DNA of 33,718 nt from Halorubrum lipolyticum DSM 21995 (GTDB lineage: Archaea > Halobacteriota > Halobacteria > Halobacteriales > Haloferacaceae). Below, in pieces: positions 21,535-30,769 of the stretch. Where the stretch lies: the NCBI RefSeq assembly GCF_000337375.1, contig NZ_AOJG01000001.1, forward strand, positions 53,908 through 87,625. Reading direction: 5' to 3'. The stretch's first letter is position 1. Each line of letters begins with the position of its first letter. The position numbers and the translations under genes are program-made. The notes below the pieces were generated by a model. It was not told the DNA's origin, did not search any database, and was given only the letters and a program-made list of their open reading frames with translations.

Positions 21535-22416
21535 TCAGTTGGAGGGGGATTTTCGCTGCTCCGCCTTCTGTATCAGCTCTTCATTGAACGCGTCCCCGTC
21601 TTCGCCCTCGTGAACACGCCGGTGGCAGTTCGCACAGAGCGCGATCACATTCTCGGGGTCGTCAGCGCCGCCGTCAGCTCGCCGATAGAGGTGGTGAACT
21701 TCGAGGTACGGGTCGCCGCTCTTGGTGATGAACGGTGCGTCTTCCTCGCAACCCTGGCAGACGCCGTCAGCGTGCGCCAGTGCGTAGTCTCGAACGGCTT
21801 GCGACCGTGAGTACCTATTCCGCGTCGACGTCGATGAGCCGCCAGAGCTGCCGCCGGAGCTACCGCCGGAATCGGACTGCGGGCTGCTCGCTTTCGCGCG
21901 TTCGTAGAGGGACTGGAGATCGTCCCCGTCGGTGTCGTCGAGTTCGACCTCTTCGCCGCCCACCGGCTCAAGCTCGAACCGGAACGCGTCGCGGTACTCG
22001 TCGTTTTTGTCTTTGAGTCGGGCCTCCCGAACGCCGGTGCGTTCGAACTCGCCGACGTAGGTGACGACCCACGCTTCGTCGGTGTTCTCGAACAGGTGGA
22101 GCGACGTCCCGGTCTGCTTGTGGGAGTTGATTGCCGCGTTGCCCTCGTTCATCGTCATGTCGCCTTCGGTTCCCTCACCGGTGTAGAGGAAGGTCCCGTC
22201 GTCGAGGAACTCGTCTTCGTAGCCGTACGTCTCGCCCGAATCACCGGTGAAGAGGAACACGGCCGAATACTCGGCGGGCGTGGCGATCCCGCGGTAGCGC
22301 TGTCCACCGTAGATATCGTGGAGGGCTTTTCGATCGTACCGCTGACCCGGTGTGAAGTCGAGATCGTCGTCGAGGTCGTCGTTGCTGAGAGGGTCGAGTT
22401 TCGATGCCGAGGGCAT
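21535..22416 (-). CDS. ScoMcrA-like SRA domain / HNH endonuclease (type IV restriction)
   Basis: This 293-aa protein has an N-terminal modified-base-binding domain of the ScoMcrA SRA-like type: LHDIYGGQRYRGIATPAEYS, VFLFTGDSGETYGYEDEF, FLYTGEGTEGDMTM and GNAAINSHKQTGTSLHLFE (residues 32-110). A Ser/Gly linker (183-196) leads to an HNH nuclease with C220-x2-C223, HH 241-242, N256 and CANCH 261-265. Such enzymes cut DNA carrying modified bases (for ScoMcrA, phosphorothioate or methylcytosine). Start is ATG 22416 because GGGGTGA precedes it and the upstream TTG has no such site. In this island it guards against modified invaders. The missing separate sulphur-binding domain suggests base-modification specificity. 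Confidence 0.85.
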   Translation of the reverse strand: MPSASKLDPLSNDDLDDDLDFTPGQRYDRKALHDIYGGQRYRGIATPAEYSAVFLFTGDSGETYGYEDEFLDDGTFLYTGEGTEGDMTMNEGNAAINSHKQTGTSLHLFENTDEAWVVTYVGEFERTGVREARLKDKNDEYRDAFRFELEPVGGEEVELDDTDGDDLQSLYERAKASSPQSDSGGSSGGSSGGSSTSTRNRYSRSQAVRDYALAHADGVCQGCEEDAPFITKSGDPYLEVHHLYRRADGGADDPENVIALCANCHRRVHEGEDGDAFNEELIQKAEQRKSPSN

Positions 22417-22442
22417 GTGCTCACCCCATCTCAACAACTCCT

Positions 22443-22556
22443 TAATTTACTTACTACTTTATCGAGACAGAATTCTTTCGTGACGTAGCTCACTGCCTAT
22501 CCCTGGCAGTATCTCTTGTGCTGATCACGCATCGGCAATAATTATCTTGGAGGTGA
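22443..22556. promoter_or_regulatory. Divergent promoter region, type IV nuclease / PD-(D/E)XK gene
   Basis: AT-rich stretches lie upstream of each gene: TTAATTTACTTAC near 22441-22453 for the minus gene (start 22416) and AATAATTAT (22537-22545) for the plus gene (start 22572), both 27-35 bases from the starts. GGAGGTGA (22549-22556) lies 16 bases before 22572. Confidence 0.45.
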
Positions 22557-22571
22557 CAAACGACTCTCGTA

Positions 22572-23180
22572 ATGACCAGCGAGAACGCGCTGACACGGCT
22601 GGCAGACGACATCGCGACCGTCATCCCGACTGTTGATCGAAACACCGAGGGACAGTACGGAGACGGGATCGGTTCGGAGGACGAGCCCCGGCAGGTGGAA
22701 CTGCTCGTCGACGAGCTACAGCGACACAGCTCGGTGTATGAAGACACGCGGTTGGAGGTCCCGTATCCGGATAGCGCCGAGAGTTGCGATCTCGTTCTCC
22801 CGGACGGGATCCCGGTCGAGTGCAAGCTGCTCCGCTACTGGCGGGCGAACGGCGATCCGGAGGATTCGATGCCGATGCGCGTGTTCAGTCCGTTTCACGA
22901 GCACACGCTGCTGAGTGACGCCCAGAAGCTGCGCGAGTCAGGGTTCGATCGCGACGGGGGACTGCTCGGGCTGTTCTACAAGCGGTCGGATGACGACCCG
23001 AGAACCGTCGCGAATCTCCCCGAACAGTTTACGGCGGAGCGGTTGGCCGACAAGACGGCTCGCGATATCGAGTACTGGTTCGATATCGATGTCGACGTGT
23101 GTGGGGTTGCGGAGTTCGACGGCCTGCAGCATCCGGTGCAGGCGCAAGGGGCGGCGATCACGTGGGAGATCAAATCGTGA
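22572..23180 (+). CDS. PD-(D/E)XK nuclease-like protein (candidate restriction endonuclease)
   Basis: This 202-aa protein contains a PD-(D/E)XK signature about residues 71-86: SCDLVLPDGIPVECKLLRYW, with D73 at the start and E83-x-K85 ten residues later. The N-terminal part is helical; the C-terminal part (LPEQFTAERLADKT onward) is unassigned. It ends 11 bases from the end of the convergent methyltransferase gene. Restriction enzymes frequently lie beside their methyltransferase, so this is the likely cleaving partner. The recognition sequence cannot be read from the sequence. It is compact for a type II enzyme but within range. It could alternatively be a DUF-type nuclease of another system. 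Confidence 0.75.
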   Translation: MTSENALTRLADDIATVIPTVDRNTEGQYGDGIGSEDEPRQVELLVDELQRHSSVYEDTRLEVPYPDSAESCDLVLPDGIPVECKLLRYWRANGDPEDSMPMRVFSPFHEHTLLSDAQKLRESGFDRDGGLLGLFYKRSDDDPRTVANLPEQFTAERLADKTARDIEYWFDIDVDVCGVAEFDGLQHPVQAQGAAITWEIKS

Positions 23181-23191
23181 ACTTTGATGAT

Positions 23192-25522
23192 CTACGTCGA
23201 TTTCCGCTCGTCTAGTTCAAGGAGAGGCTTCAGTTCCTGATCGATCTGCTCAATGAACGTGTGTCCATCATTTCCGGACTGACGAGACCTTCGGAGATCA
23301 TTAAATAGATTCGCTAACCGAGTTCGCTTCTCCGGATCAATTTCACGAGGATCTAGTACAGGTGCCCCATTTAGCTGACTGATTTCGAGCTTTTGCAAGC
23401 CGCTGTAGTTGTGACTCTCTTTGCTCAGAACTCGCTCCATAACTGTGCTGTTGAGATAGGCCAATAGTGCATCTCGGTACATCTCGTATTCGTCGTCATC
23501 TTCGTCGAAATCCAAGTAGATCGCATGGATATTATTCAGGGTCCGGAGTTCTGCATCGTTTCGCATGAACAGGAACCCTGTTCTATTCATGTACTTCCCG
23601 AGGATCGGAGCGGGCTCCTGTGGCTCGACACGGTACCACGTACTCCGATTTGAGACGATGTATCGATCGACTGTTTCGGAGTCCTCGCCTTCGCTGAGAT
23701 ATCTGCGGAGCCCATCGCTCTCGAGATCGTCCTTCTCTATTGCCGCACCCGAGTCCAAGCAATAGAGCAACCATACCGACTCACCATCATCTCGCCACGA
23801 TTCCCAGTTCTCCTCGGTCAAATTGACCAAATCAAGCCCGTGAGCGCTTCTGATTATTTTCACACGGTACCGCTCGGGGATATCGTACTCTTCTACCACG
23901 TCCTGCGTGAGACAAAAATAATCGTTGTCGCCCGTTGCAATACCCCGGTGAGGAGTTGCGATCTCATCAAACTCAGTGAGTTCGGGGAAATCTCGGACAT
24001 CGGTCTCGTCGAGGTAGTACGACCAGCGCTCTGCTGGGGACAGCAGCCGTTGAGCGATTACCGTCGATCCTGAGACACCAGTGATCTCCTCGGGATCCGT
24101 GTCTAGAAGCGTTTCAGCATCGAAATTACCAGCCCACGAAGATACTCTCATAAATCGCGTTTGGTGAGACTCTGGCGCTGTACCTTTCTCTAGTAAGAGT
24201 ACACTAGGGCGTGTTCTAATACCCTCGAACACATCGATCTCGTCCCCAAACTGCACGATTCCGTGAATCGTGAATTCATTTAGGAGATACCGCTTCAAGT
24301 CCCGACCGAACTCGGTATCAAGGAACTTCGAGGGGACGATCGCAGCGATCCGACCTCCCGATCTGAGGAACTGGGCGGCGTGAACGAGGAAGTATCCATA
24401 CAGTGGCGTTCGCTGTGAGAAATCGTACGTGCTCTCACGAGCGATGATCTGCTCGAGATCCTCCTTCATCTGGGAGTCGAGCGCCTGATGTCGTGAGTAG
24501 GGAGGATTAGCTATCACGGCATCATACGCTTCCGTTTGGATACCCTCCCGCTCGAAGCTCCGGGGGCTATGCTGTATGAAGTCGCTCTGGATGAGATTAC
24601 TCTTCCCAGCTCCGTCGACGAGCTTCAGGGAGACCGACGCCATAGCTATTGCCACTTCATCGATGTCGATGCCAGTGATATCCGCAAGCGGATTGGTGGC
24701 ACCGAGTTCGATCTTCCTAGAGAGGGCATGAGAAGCGAGTGGGCCCGCCCCAATTCCGGGGTCCATGATCGTATCTTCGCCCCTCTGAACGGCCCATGAT
24801 GCCATGAACGTGCTAACGAACGAGGGCGTCGCGAATTGACCGAGATCGCGCCGTGCGGCTTGGGGAGTCAGAGTTTCATAGACCTCGGCCAAGAGAGTTG
24901 CTGGGTCGTCGACGTGGGCGATCGGATGACGGAGTGCCAGCAACAGTTCATCGATGCTTTCTGTCTTTTGTGGGATGAGCTGATCTACAACAGAGGATTC
25001 GAATGCAGTTGCATCGGTTTGCTCATCTGCTCTTTGGAAGGCTTGTTTCCAGTCATCTGTAGGAGCAAGAGGCTCAAGTGACGGATGTTCTGGCTGGTGT
25101 AGCGAGTAGAGCGTTCCCCGTAGATATCGACGGAAAACGGCTATTCGAAACGCATATTCCGTAGTGGAGAGGGTATCTGGAACACCGCGATCAGAAACCC
25201 ACTGCTCAATTTGCGGCGGGATGTCGTCAATAGATTGCTCAAGTTTCTCACTGATATTTTTGAGCAGCTCACTCAGCAGTCTAGAAACCTCAGCTGACGG
25301 TGACTCCTCCGGTTTTATTGGTAACAGCTCTTTATCAGAAAGAGACCAAAGGTATGCGTTGCCCACTTTTGTTTTGGAAAGAACACCGAGTTTGTTGAGG
25401 TCATGAAGCTTGTTAAGGACGGTCTTGTGACTACATTCGTGCTGTTCACGGATATCTACTGTCTCCTCTAAACCGTCGAATGCAACAGTAGACAGGATAT
25501 CTGATAGGGCGTATCTACTCAT
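23192..25522 (-). CDS. N6-adenine DNA methyltransferase with N-terminal winged helix
   Basis: This 776-aa protein has an HTH of winged-helix type (about 5-62: TVDIREQHECSHKTVLNKLH) and a helical region. The methylase core follows: GQFATPSFVSTFMASW (228-243), motif I DPGIGAGPL (254-262) and motif IV NPPY (339-342), the signature of N6-adenine methyltransferases (Eco57I/N-6 DNA methylase class). Residues 480-776 are a target-recognition region. No nuclease motif is seen, so it is a modification enzyme; cleavage would come from the PD-(D/E)XK gene. The N-terminal HTH could let it control its own promoter, where a perfect palindrome lies (25570-25583). Confidence 0.85.
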   Translation of the reverse strand: MSRYALSDILSTVAFDGLEETVDIREQHECSHKTVLNKLHDLNKLGVLSKTKVGNAYLWSLSDKELLPIKPEESPSAEVSRLLSELLKNISEKLEQSIDDIPPQIEQWVSDRGVPDTLSTTEYAFRIAVFRRYLRGTLYSLHQPEHPSLEPLAPTDDWKQAFQRADEQTDATAFESSVVDQLIPQKTESIDELLLALRHPIAHVDDPATLLAEVYETLTPQAARRDLGQFATPSFVSTFMASWAVQRGEDTIMDPGIGAGPLASHALSRKIELGATNPLADITGIDIDEVAIAMASVSLKLVDGAGKSNLIQSDFIQHSPRSFEREGIQTEAYDAVIANPPYSRHQALDSQMKEDLEQIIARESTYDFSQRTPLYGYFLVHAAQFLRSGGRIAAIVPSKFLDTEFGRDLKRYLLNEFTIHGIVQFGDEIDVFEGIRTRPSVLLLEKGTAPESHQTRFMRVSSWAGNFDAETLLDTDPEEITGVSGSTVIAQRLLSPAERWSYYLDETDVRDFPELTEFDEIATPHRGIATGDNDYFCLTQDVVEEYDIPERYRVKIIRSAHGLDLVNLTEENWESWRDDGESVWLLYCLDSGAAIEKDDLESDGLRRYLSEGEDSETVDRYIVSNRSTWYRVEPQEPAPILGKYMNRTGFLFMRNDAELRTLNNIHAIYLDFDEDDDEYEMYRDALLAYLNSTVMERVLSKESHNYSGLQKLEISQLNGAPVLDPREIDPEKRTRLANLFNDLRRSRQSGNDGHTFIEQIDQELKPLLELDERKST

Positions 25523-25569
25523 GTTAACAACCAGTCTCCGAAGCCCACCATACCATCACAGGTAACGAT

Positions 25570-25583
25570 TACAAGTACTTGTA
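25570..25583. promoter_or_regulatory. 14-bp perfect palindrome upstream of the methyltransferase
   Basis: TACAAGTACTTGTA is a perfect 14-bp palindrome centred 54 bases upstream of the ATG at 25522 (minus strand). It resembles a dimeric repressor operator and overlaps AT-rich sequence usable as a promoter. The methyltransferase's own N-terminal HTH is a candidate binder, analogous to C-protein control of R-M systems (inference). The remainder of 25523-25781 has no gene. Confidence 0.5.
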
Positions 25584-25781
25584 AATGGATTTTTTGGTAC
25601 TGGATAAAGTCGGTGTGTGCCCAGATAGCCGATTTACATCTATCGTTGCTAAGACACAATAAATTCTTGTCCCAGCTAATTTATTAGCAAAATAGAGTAG
25701 TATGTGAAGATCTCGATACTGATCCTAGAGGGGAATAACTCCGATTTGCCCAGCAGAAACGTCTAAACAGGCCCAAATAGA

Positions 25782-28259
25782 CTAATTTCCCTGGAAATCA
25801 GATAATGCATGATTCGAACTCTGTAATCCATCAATTCCTGTGATATTGCTCAATTCTTCTAAGATATCATCTGGTGGGGAATTAAGATAGAACTCATCGT
25901 TATTGCTATCGATATTTACACGGCTGGTTAATGTAGAGAGGGCTTCAACTGTCTCTTGGATGTCTGAACGCTCATATTCTTCAAACCCATCAAGAACAGT
26001 GTAAGCACCGATCGAGGGTGTTGTGCCTCCCTCTTGGATGTCGTGTGCTTTGAATAATACCTTCTTGATCAGTTGCTCTTCGGGTGTTCTACTCCAAACC
26101 TCTTCAACGTGAGCTGGCATTTCAGTCGGATTTTCAGGATAACTCAGGAGATCCAGAGTTTGTGAATAAGTAAATCTGCGCTCAAGATGGCATTCTATGA
26201 TTTTGAGTATCCCTTCAATTGTTGCTAATGAAACATTATCAGGCGTGTTTTCGAGAATATCCTCTCTTTCAGTTGCGTCTTCACCGTACTCTTGAGCTAC
26301 ACAGAAGGTACGGTCATACCCGTTATCTGGCTCTAAACTGTCCAGATTGTCTTCTATCCTGACTTTCCCCTTTGTACCGATTGTTTTGATCTGTATTCTA
26401 GGAGCGTCCTCGTTTGAAAGTGGTATCTTCACGTACCTCTCTTCGCCTCCCTTAGCTCGATTTACATCGCCAAATCGTAGGTGTTGGAACGTGTCTGCGA
26501 CGGCGTTAACGAGGGACCGGTTTTTGTCAATCGCTGCCGCCTCAATTTCAGACATAAGATAATCCGATTGAGGTCTGAAATTGTCGGCGGCACTACGAAG
26601 CGCATAGTCGAGGAATTCCTCAGCCTCATCAATAACTTCACTTTCTTCAAGATTGAAGTGCAAATATCCAAGTAGTAGCAGGTTACCGACGTAGATCTCT
26701 TTGAAGGTGTCTGTGACATTCGGCCCGATATCCTCCTGCTCAACAAAGAGTTTGAATAGGGGGTGCTCCTCGTTGATCGCAATTTCTCCGTCTTCACTGT
26801 CAAACTCGAACGGATAATCTGAGTTCCCCTGAGTTCTCTGTACCACTTCTACTGAATCAGGGTCGACCCTATCATCGCCTCGCGAAAGTCCCGAGATGGC
26901 CTCATAAGTTTGTCCTGGGCTCTTTGAGTTAACCCGTTGAACGATAGGCTTAGGATCATAGTCCGCCTCCGAACTACCACTGTCGATCGATTCTAGTTTA
27001 TCTCGTTCTCTACGAGCGCTGTTGTACACTGCGTGTGCGACCGCTCTCGCAATTTCCGGCTCTCTGCGGTCTCTCTTAGTGGAGTCACGCTGAACAAGTA
27101 GTGTTTCGTCAAGGCCGGGAATCTCCAACTCGGCGATAAACTGCTTCCACCATTTATATCCAATCTCGTCGATATCCCACTTTGGATTATGGCGATTTAG
27201 CAGCTTGCCTCTCACACGAATCTTGAATCCATGATCGTCGAAGCCGCGGTCACTCTGACTTTTAGTGTTCAGCTTCGATTCGTAGATTTCTGCGTGACCT
27301 GAAACAGGACCCAGCCCAGGAACATCAATTCCAGTAATCGTTTCGGTTGTGTCAGTCGGGTTTCTGAACTTAATGACTCTACACACGTACTTCGATTCTG
27401 GGACATCCTCCTTTGAGTCGTATTCCGGGCTGTTCTCTTGCCAATAACTACGGAGTTTGTTTTGAATATTTTCTAGTGTATCCTGATCCTCAACATTGGT
27501 CTCAACGATGGGGTCATCATCTCGTTCCTTCTTAGTGATTTCTTCACCGTTAAGAGAGACTTTGAATCGTGAGGAAACCGGGATTGACGAATTTATCATC
27601 CGTTTCAACAGCCACGGCATCAATTCGTTTCCCGTGTGTTCTGGAGGAATATCCTCAACTAGTGCTAGTGTCCAGGTCTCCCATCCCTCTTCCCATGGGT
27701 TCTGAACTTCGTCAAAGAGATGTCCAAAGGTCTCCTCTGCCTCCGAACTGTCCATTTCATACACAGGAAAACGAGGGGCATCGGATGCAGTTTGATCCTT
27801 CAACTCGTTTTGATCGACCGAAATTACCCTTGTTTTCCCGTTTTTTGTGGCTAAATATGTTAGTCGTTCTCCAAGAGCGAAAGCAGCTAATTTGCCAACT
27901 CCGAATTTTCCTATTTGTTGTCTATTGTGTTCTTCCCTGCTGTGGGTCCCAGCTTTTCGACTTTCGGCAACCCTCCAAAGCCACTTGATGCCCTCCATAT
28001 CCATCGATTCACCATTGTCGAGAACAAACAACCGGTCAGAGGAGTCTGTCGGAGTAGAAATATAACATTCTTCTGCACCTGCATCATAACTATTACACAC
28101 TAATTCTTCAATCGCTCTGCGAGGATTATCGTAGAGTTGTGAGGAGAACTGATCGATAATTCGAAAGTTAATGTCTATATTTATATCTTCAACATCGGTA
28201 TGGACCTCTTGGGCAGCTTCCTCGATCTCGCCCGTAGGTTCTCGGTCCGTGTCAGCCAT
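25782..28259 (-). CDS. GHKL (Hsp90-like) ATPase of a putative defence pair
   Basis: This 825-aa protein carries the Bergerat ATP-binding fold: N-box AIEELVCNSYDAGAEEC (49-65), G1 DNGESM (81-86) and G2 QQIGKFGVGKLAAF (115-128), as in Hsp90, MutL and MORC-type ATPases. The rest (about 200-825) is large and unassigned: a middle domain with an Arg/Lys-rich patch (VQRDSTKRDRREPEIARAV) and an alpha-rich C-terminal half. I chose ATG 28259 over 28301 because a TATA-like GATAAC lies 16-22 bases upstream. GC is far lower than in the backbone. The KAP NTPase gene is divergent across 98 bases. Hsp90-like ATPases recur in phage-defence loci, but this combination is not one I recognise. Confidence 0.8.
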   Translation of the reverse strand: MADTDREPTGEIEEAAQEVHTDVEDINIDINFRIIDQFSSQLYDNPRRAIEELVCNSYDAGAEECYISTPTDSSDRLFVLDNGESMDMEGIKWLWRVAESRKAGTHSREEHNRQQIGKFGVGKLAAFALGERLTYLATKNGKTRVISVDQNELKDQTASDAPRFPVYEMDSSEAEETFGHLFDEVQNPWEEGWETWTLALVEDIPPEHTGNELMPWLLKRMINSSIPVSSRFKVSLNGEEITKKERDDDPIVETNVEDQDTLENIQNKLRSYWQENSPEYDSKEDVPESKYVCRVIKFRNPTDTTETITGIDVPGLGPVSGHAEIYESKLNTKSQSDRGFDDHGFKIRVRGKLLNRHNPKWDIDEIGYKWWKQFIAELEIPGLDETLLVQRDSTKRDRREPEIARAVAHAVYNSARRERDKLESIDSGSSEADYDPKPIVQRVNSKSPGQTYEAISGLSRGDDRVDPDSVEVVQRTQGNSDYPFEFDSEDGEIAINEEHPLFKLFVEQEDIGPNVTDTFKEIYVGNLLLLGYLHFNLEESEVIDEAEEFLDYALRSAADNFRPQSDYLMSEIEAAAIDKNRSLVNAVADTFQHLRFGDVNRAKGGEERYVKIPLSNEDAPRIQIKTIGTKGKVRIEDNLDSLEPDNGYDRTFCVAQEYGEDATEREDILENTPDNVSLATIEGILKIIECHLERRFTYSQTLDLLSYPENPTEMPAHVEEVWSRTPEEQLIKKVLFKAHDIQEGGTTPSIGAYTVLDGFEEYERSDIQETVEALSTLTSRVNIDSNNDEFYLNSPPDDILEELSNITGIDGLQSSNHALSDFQGN

Positions 28260-28274
28260 GATCCAGTAGAAAGT

Positions 28275-28333
28275 GGTTATCAACTTGAATGTTGCTTCCA
28301 CTCTTCGACAAGTGATGTGCGAATGAATTATAG
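28275..28333. promoter_or_regulatory. Divergent promoters of the GHKL/KAP pair
   Basis: AATTATAG (28326-28333) lies 25-32 bases before the KAP ATG at 28358, and GGTTATC (28275-28281; GATAACC on the minus strand) lies 16-22 bases before the GHKL ATG at 28259. Both distances fit short-leader or leaderless archaeal transcripts and support these starts. The shared 98-base spacer suggests joint control. Confidence 0.55.
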
Positions 28334-28357
28334 AGTTTGATTAGATACGTAGAAATA

Positions 28358-30394
28358 ATGAGTGATGACAGTGATGACGACTCTTTCCCCAAATTTGGAT
28401 TAAATAGTGACACATCATCTTACGAAGATTACCTAGGGTTTGAGCCGTATGTTATAGCTGTCAAAGAGTTCATTACATCAGGCCAGACAAAACCTCCGCT
28501 AACGATCTCAATAGAGGGTGATTGGGGAAGTGGAAAAACTACTTTCTTGAATCTACTTGAGGAATCACTGGGAGATGAGTATACAAGTGTTAGGTTCAAT
28601 CCTTGGCGACATGAAGACAAAGAAGCGGTGTGGGCTACATTTGCGCTCCAATTGGTGAGGGCTCTGAAGCAAGATGCTAATCTCTGTGAGAGAGCCAAAT
28701 TTAGTTTACAACTTGCATGGAGGCGTTATATTTCAAATACAACCTGGTGGGAAAGAACAAAATCAGTCGCTGTCGGTATTTCCCTAGCTACCCCGCTGCT
28801 AGTTTTTACTGCTCTGTGGGTCCATTTCGGTTGGGAGTTGACATTCAGCTACCTGAATCTATCTGATGGACCGATGGGAATTATCAACTATACATTCGGA
28901 ACTGGTGGATTTATTGCTGTTGTTGTCGGGTACCTCGAATTTATTAACAGACTTGGAATCGGAGTGGGATCTTCAATAGAAAAAAACCTAGTTGCATATG
29001 CTGCGGATCCTAACTACAATAAAAAGAGTGAATTCATTACTGAATTTCAGCAGGACTTCTCAGATATACTAGATATTTACCTCGAAGAGGGCGAGCGAGT
29101 ATTCGTTTTTATTGACGATCTTGACAGATGTTCTGTTCCCCGTGCTGCTGATCTGATGGAGGCCATCAATCTGCTTCTCTCCGATGATGATCAGATGGTA
29201 TTTATAATGGGTCTAGATCGAGAACGGGTCGCTGCGGGTGTGGCAGCAAAACATTCTGAGGTTCTATCGTACCTTGATCAAAACCAAGCAAATGGTGACC
29301 TAGATTACGGTTACCAATATTTAGAGAAGTTCATTCAGATTCCATTCCTCGTGCCAGAACCCAAGGAAGAAGATATTGAGAATCTCATTCGAAGTGTAAA
29401 TAATAGGGAGAGTATTGACGAATCTCATATGACTAAGCAGTGGAACGATATTGAATCAGAACTAGAAGGTAATCTTAATGAGATTTTCAACATGGCCGCA
29501 CCTGCACTGCAAGGCAATCCACGTCAGGTAAAACGGTTTGGTAACCTCTTTCAATTGAGAGCAATTCTGGCTCACACAGAGGATGTGTTAGTAATAAATG
29601 ATGTGGAAGATGTCCCAGATACAATCACGCTCTTTCAATTAGCGAAGTTTGTTATTATAAGTATTCAGTGGCCGCAACTCATCACAAAAATCTATAATGA
29701 TATAGATGCTCTTGATACTCTTATCGAAGTTGCAAGTAATGATAATAAGGTAGCTCCAGCTGACCTTGAGCGATGGGCAAATGACCGAGAGTTACTAGAG
29801 TTGCTAACATACCAAAATGATGATAGCAGGTATGACATTCGTAACAAACAGATTGGGACGTTATTGAAGATCTCTCCGAGGGCTGACCGCCCCACAAAAA
29901 GCGACAGCACCGATAATTCAATAGCTAGAAAGATAGACATCTCCATATTTTCTAGTAACCAGAACCGTGGACAGTTGGAGAATATTTTCGCACAAATAAT
30001 GAGAGATTATTCTGAGGTTGAGATCGATATCCTACCTGATTACTATGATATCAATTCGAATGAAAAATCTGTTCTCTCTAGAGCTTTCCATGGCCCTATT
30101 TGGATTGTCGAAGAACAAATTGCCACACAACCAGCATTCAAGGAAATAGTAGAGTCTGTGCCAGATAGTAGCTTGATTATTGTGCTAGAGAGAGACAATC
30201 TGCTATCTATCGAAGAAATTGAAAATATTGCTAACAGCCTACCCTGTAAGAATTCCATAGCAGTAAGTTCAGAAGGCGAACTGGCAGATATCCTTTCAAA
30301 TAGAATCGATAGCTTGGTACAGAACCAGTCAGAGTGGGAAAATTGGCGTAAGGAAGCTACTGCAGCGCGAAATGACTACGTACATGGATTCTAA
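28358..30394 (+). CDS. KAP-family P-loop NTPase with TM segments
   Basis: This 678-aa protein has the KAP NTPase pattern: Walker A GDWGSGKTT (54-62), the family motif VRFNPWRHE (78-86), two TM segments inserted about 137-157 and 175-197, and Walker B VFVFIDDLDRC (248-258) followed by IMGLDRERVA. This plan (KAP domain with inserted TM helices) is typical of Kidins220/PifA-related proteins; PifA of the F plasmid blocks phage T7. The C-terminal 300 residues hold an unassigned domain (WIVEEQIATQPAFKEIV; LIIVLERDN). It is divergent to the GHKL gene with matching AT-rich codon use, so the pair was probably acquired together. I infer a membrane-acting abortive-infection role. Confidence 0.85.
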   Translation: MSDDSDDDSFPKFGLNSDTSSYEDYLGFEPYVIAVKEFITSGQTKPPLTISIEGDWGSGKTTFLNLLEESLGDEYTSVRFNPWRHEDKEAVWATFALQLVRALKQDANLCERAKFSLQLAWRRYISNTTWWERTKSVAVGISLATPLLVFTALWVHFGWELTFSYLNLSDGPMGIINYTFGTGGFIAVVVGYLEFINRLGIGVGSSIEKNLVAYAADPNYNKKSEFITEFQQDFSDILDIYLEEGERVFVFIDDLDRCSVPRAADLMEAINLLLSDDDQMVFIMGLDRERVAAGVAAKHSEVLSYLDQNQANGDLDYGYQYLEKFIQIPFLVPEPKEEDIENLIRSVNNRESIDESHMTKQWNDIESELEGNLNEIFNMAAPALQGNPRQVKRFGNLFQLRAILAHTEDVLVINDVEDVPDTITLFQLAKFVIISIQWPQLITKIYNDIDALDTLIEVASNDNKVAPADLERWANDRELLELLTYQNDDSRYDIRNKQIGTLLKISPRADRPTKSDSTDNSIARKIDISIFSSNQNRGQLENIFAQIMRDYSEVEIDILPDYYDINSNEKSVLSRAFHGPIWIVEEQIATQPAFKEIVESVPDSSLIIVLERDNLLSIEEIENIANSLPCKNSIAVSSEGELADILSNRIDSLVQNQSEWENWRKEATAARNDYVHGF

Positions 30395-30433
30395 TGATTC
30401 CAGACATGCTATCGAATCAAATAGGAGTCATTC

Positions 30434-30769
30434 CTAAAAACCTGCCCACCAACTCGGCCTCGTCGCGTAACTCGGCCGCGGGCTCGGCACGGGGACGTCG
30501 AGACTCGGGTCGACATCGCCGGCGAGGAACTGCTCGCCCCATGTAGTGATCGACCAGTAGGTCTCGAAGCGGCCGTCGACGACTTCTCGTTCGTGTCGAT
30601 CGACGAGCTCGGCGTCGAGTAACACCTTACAGCGCTCAGTGACACGGCTGGGACTCACGGTACCAGTGAGGTCGAAGCCGATCTCCCAAGCGTCGGCGTC
30701 ACCCTCCTCGGCGAGATGTTCGAGGATGCGATCGTCGAGCTGGACCATCCAAAAGGGTAAAGACCGCAT
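30434..30769 (-). CDS. PhiH1-type winged-helix repressor, gene 2
   Basis: This 111-aa protein opens FWMVQLDDRILEHLAEEG, the start seen in PhiH1-like haloarchaeal repressors, with a winged helix about 12-75 (SPSRVTERCKVLLDAELVDR) and a short C-terminal tail. It lies directly after the related gene at 30770 on the same strand (TGA then ATG), so both come from one promoter. Such repressors keep haloarchaeal proviruses silent. Its sequence is GC-rich like the backbone, not like the KAP cargo next to it. Confidence 0.8.
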   Translation of the reverse strand: MRSLPFWMVQLDDRILEHLAEEGDADAWEIGFDLTGTVSPSRVTERCKVLLDAELVDRHEREVVDGRFETYWSITTWGEQFLAGDVDPSLDVPVPSPRPSYATRPSWWAGF

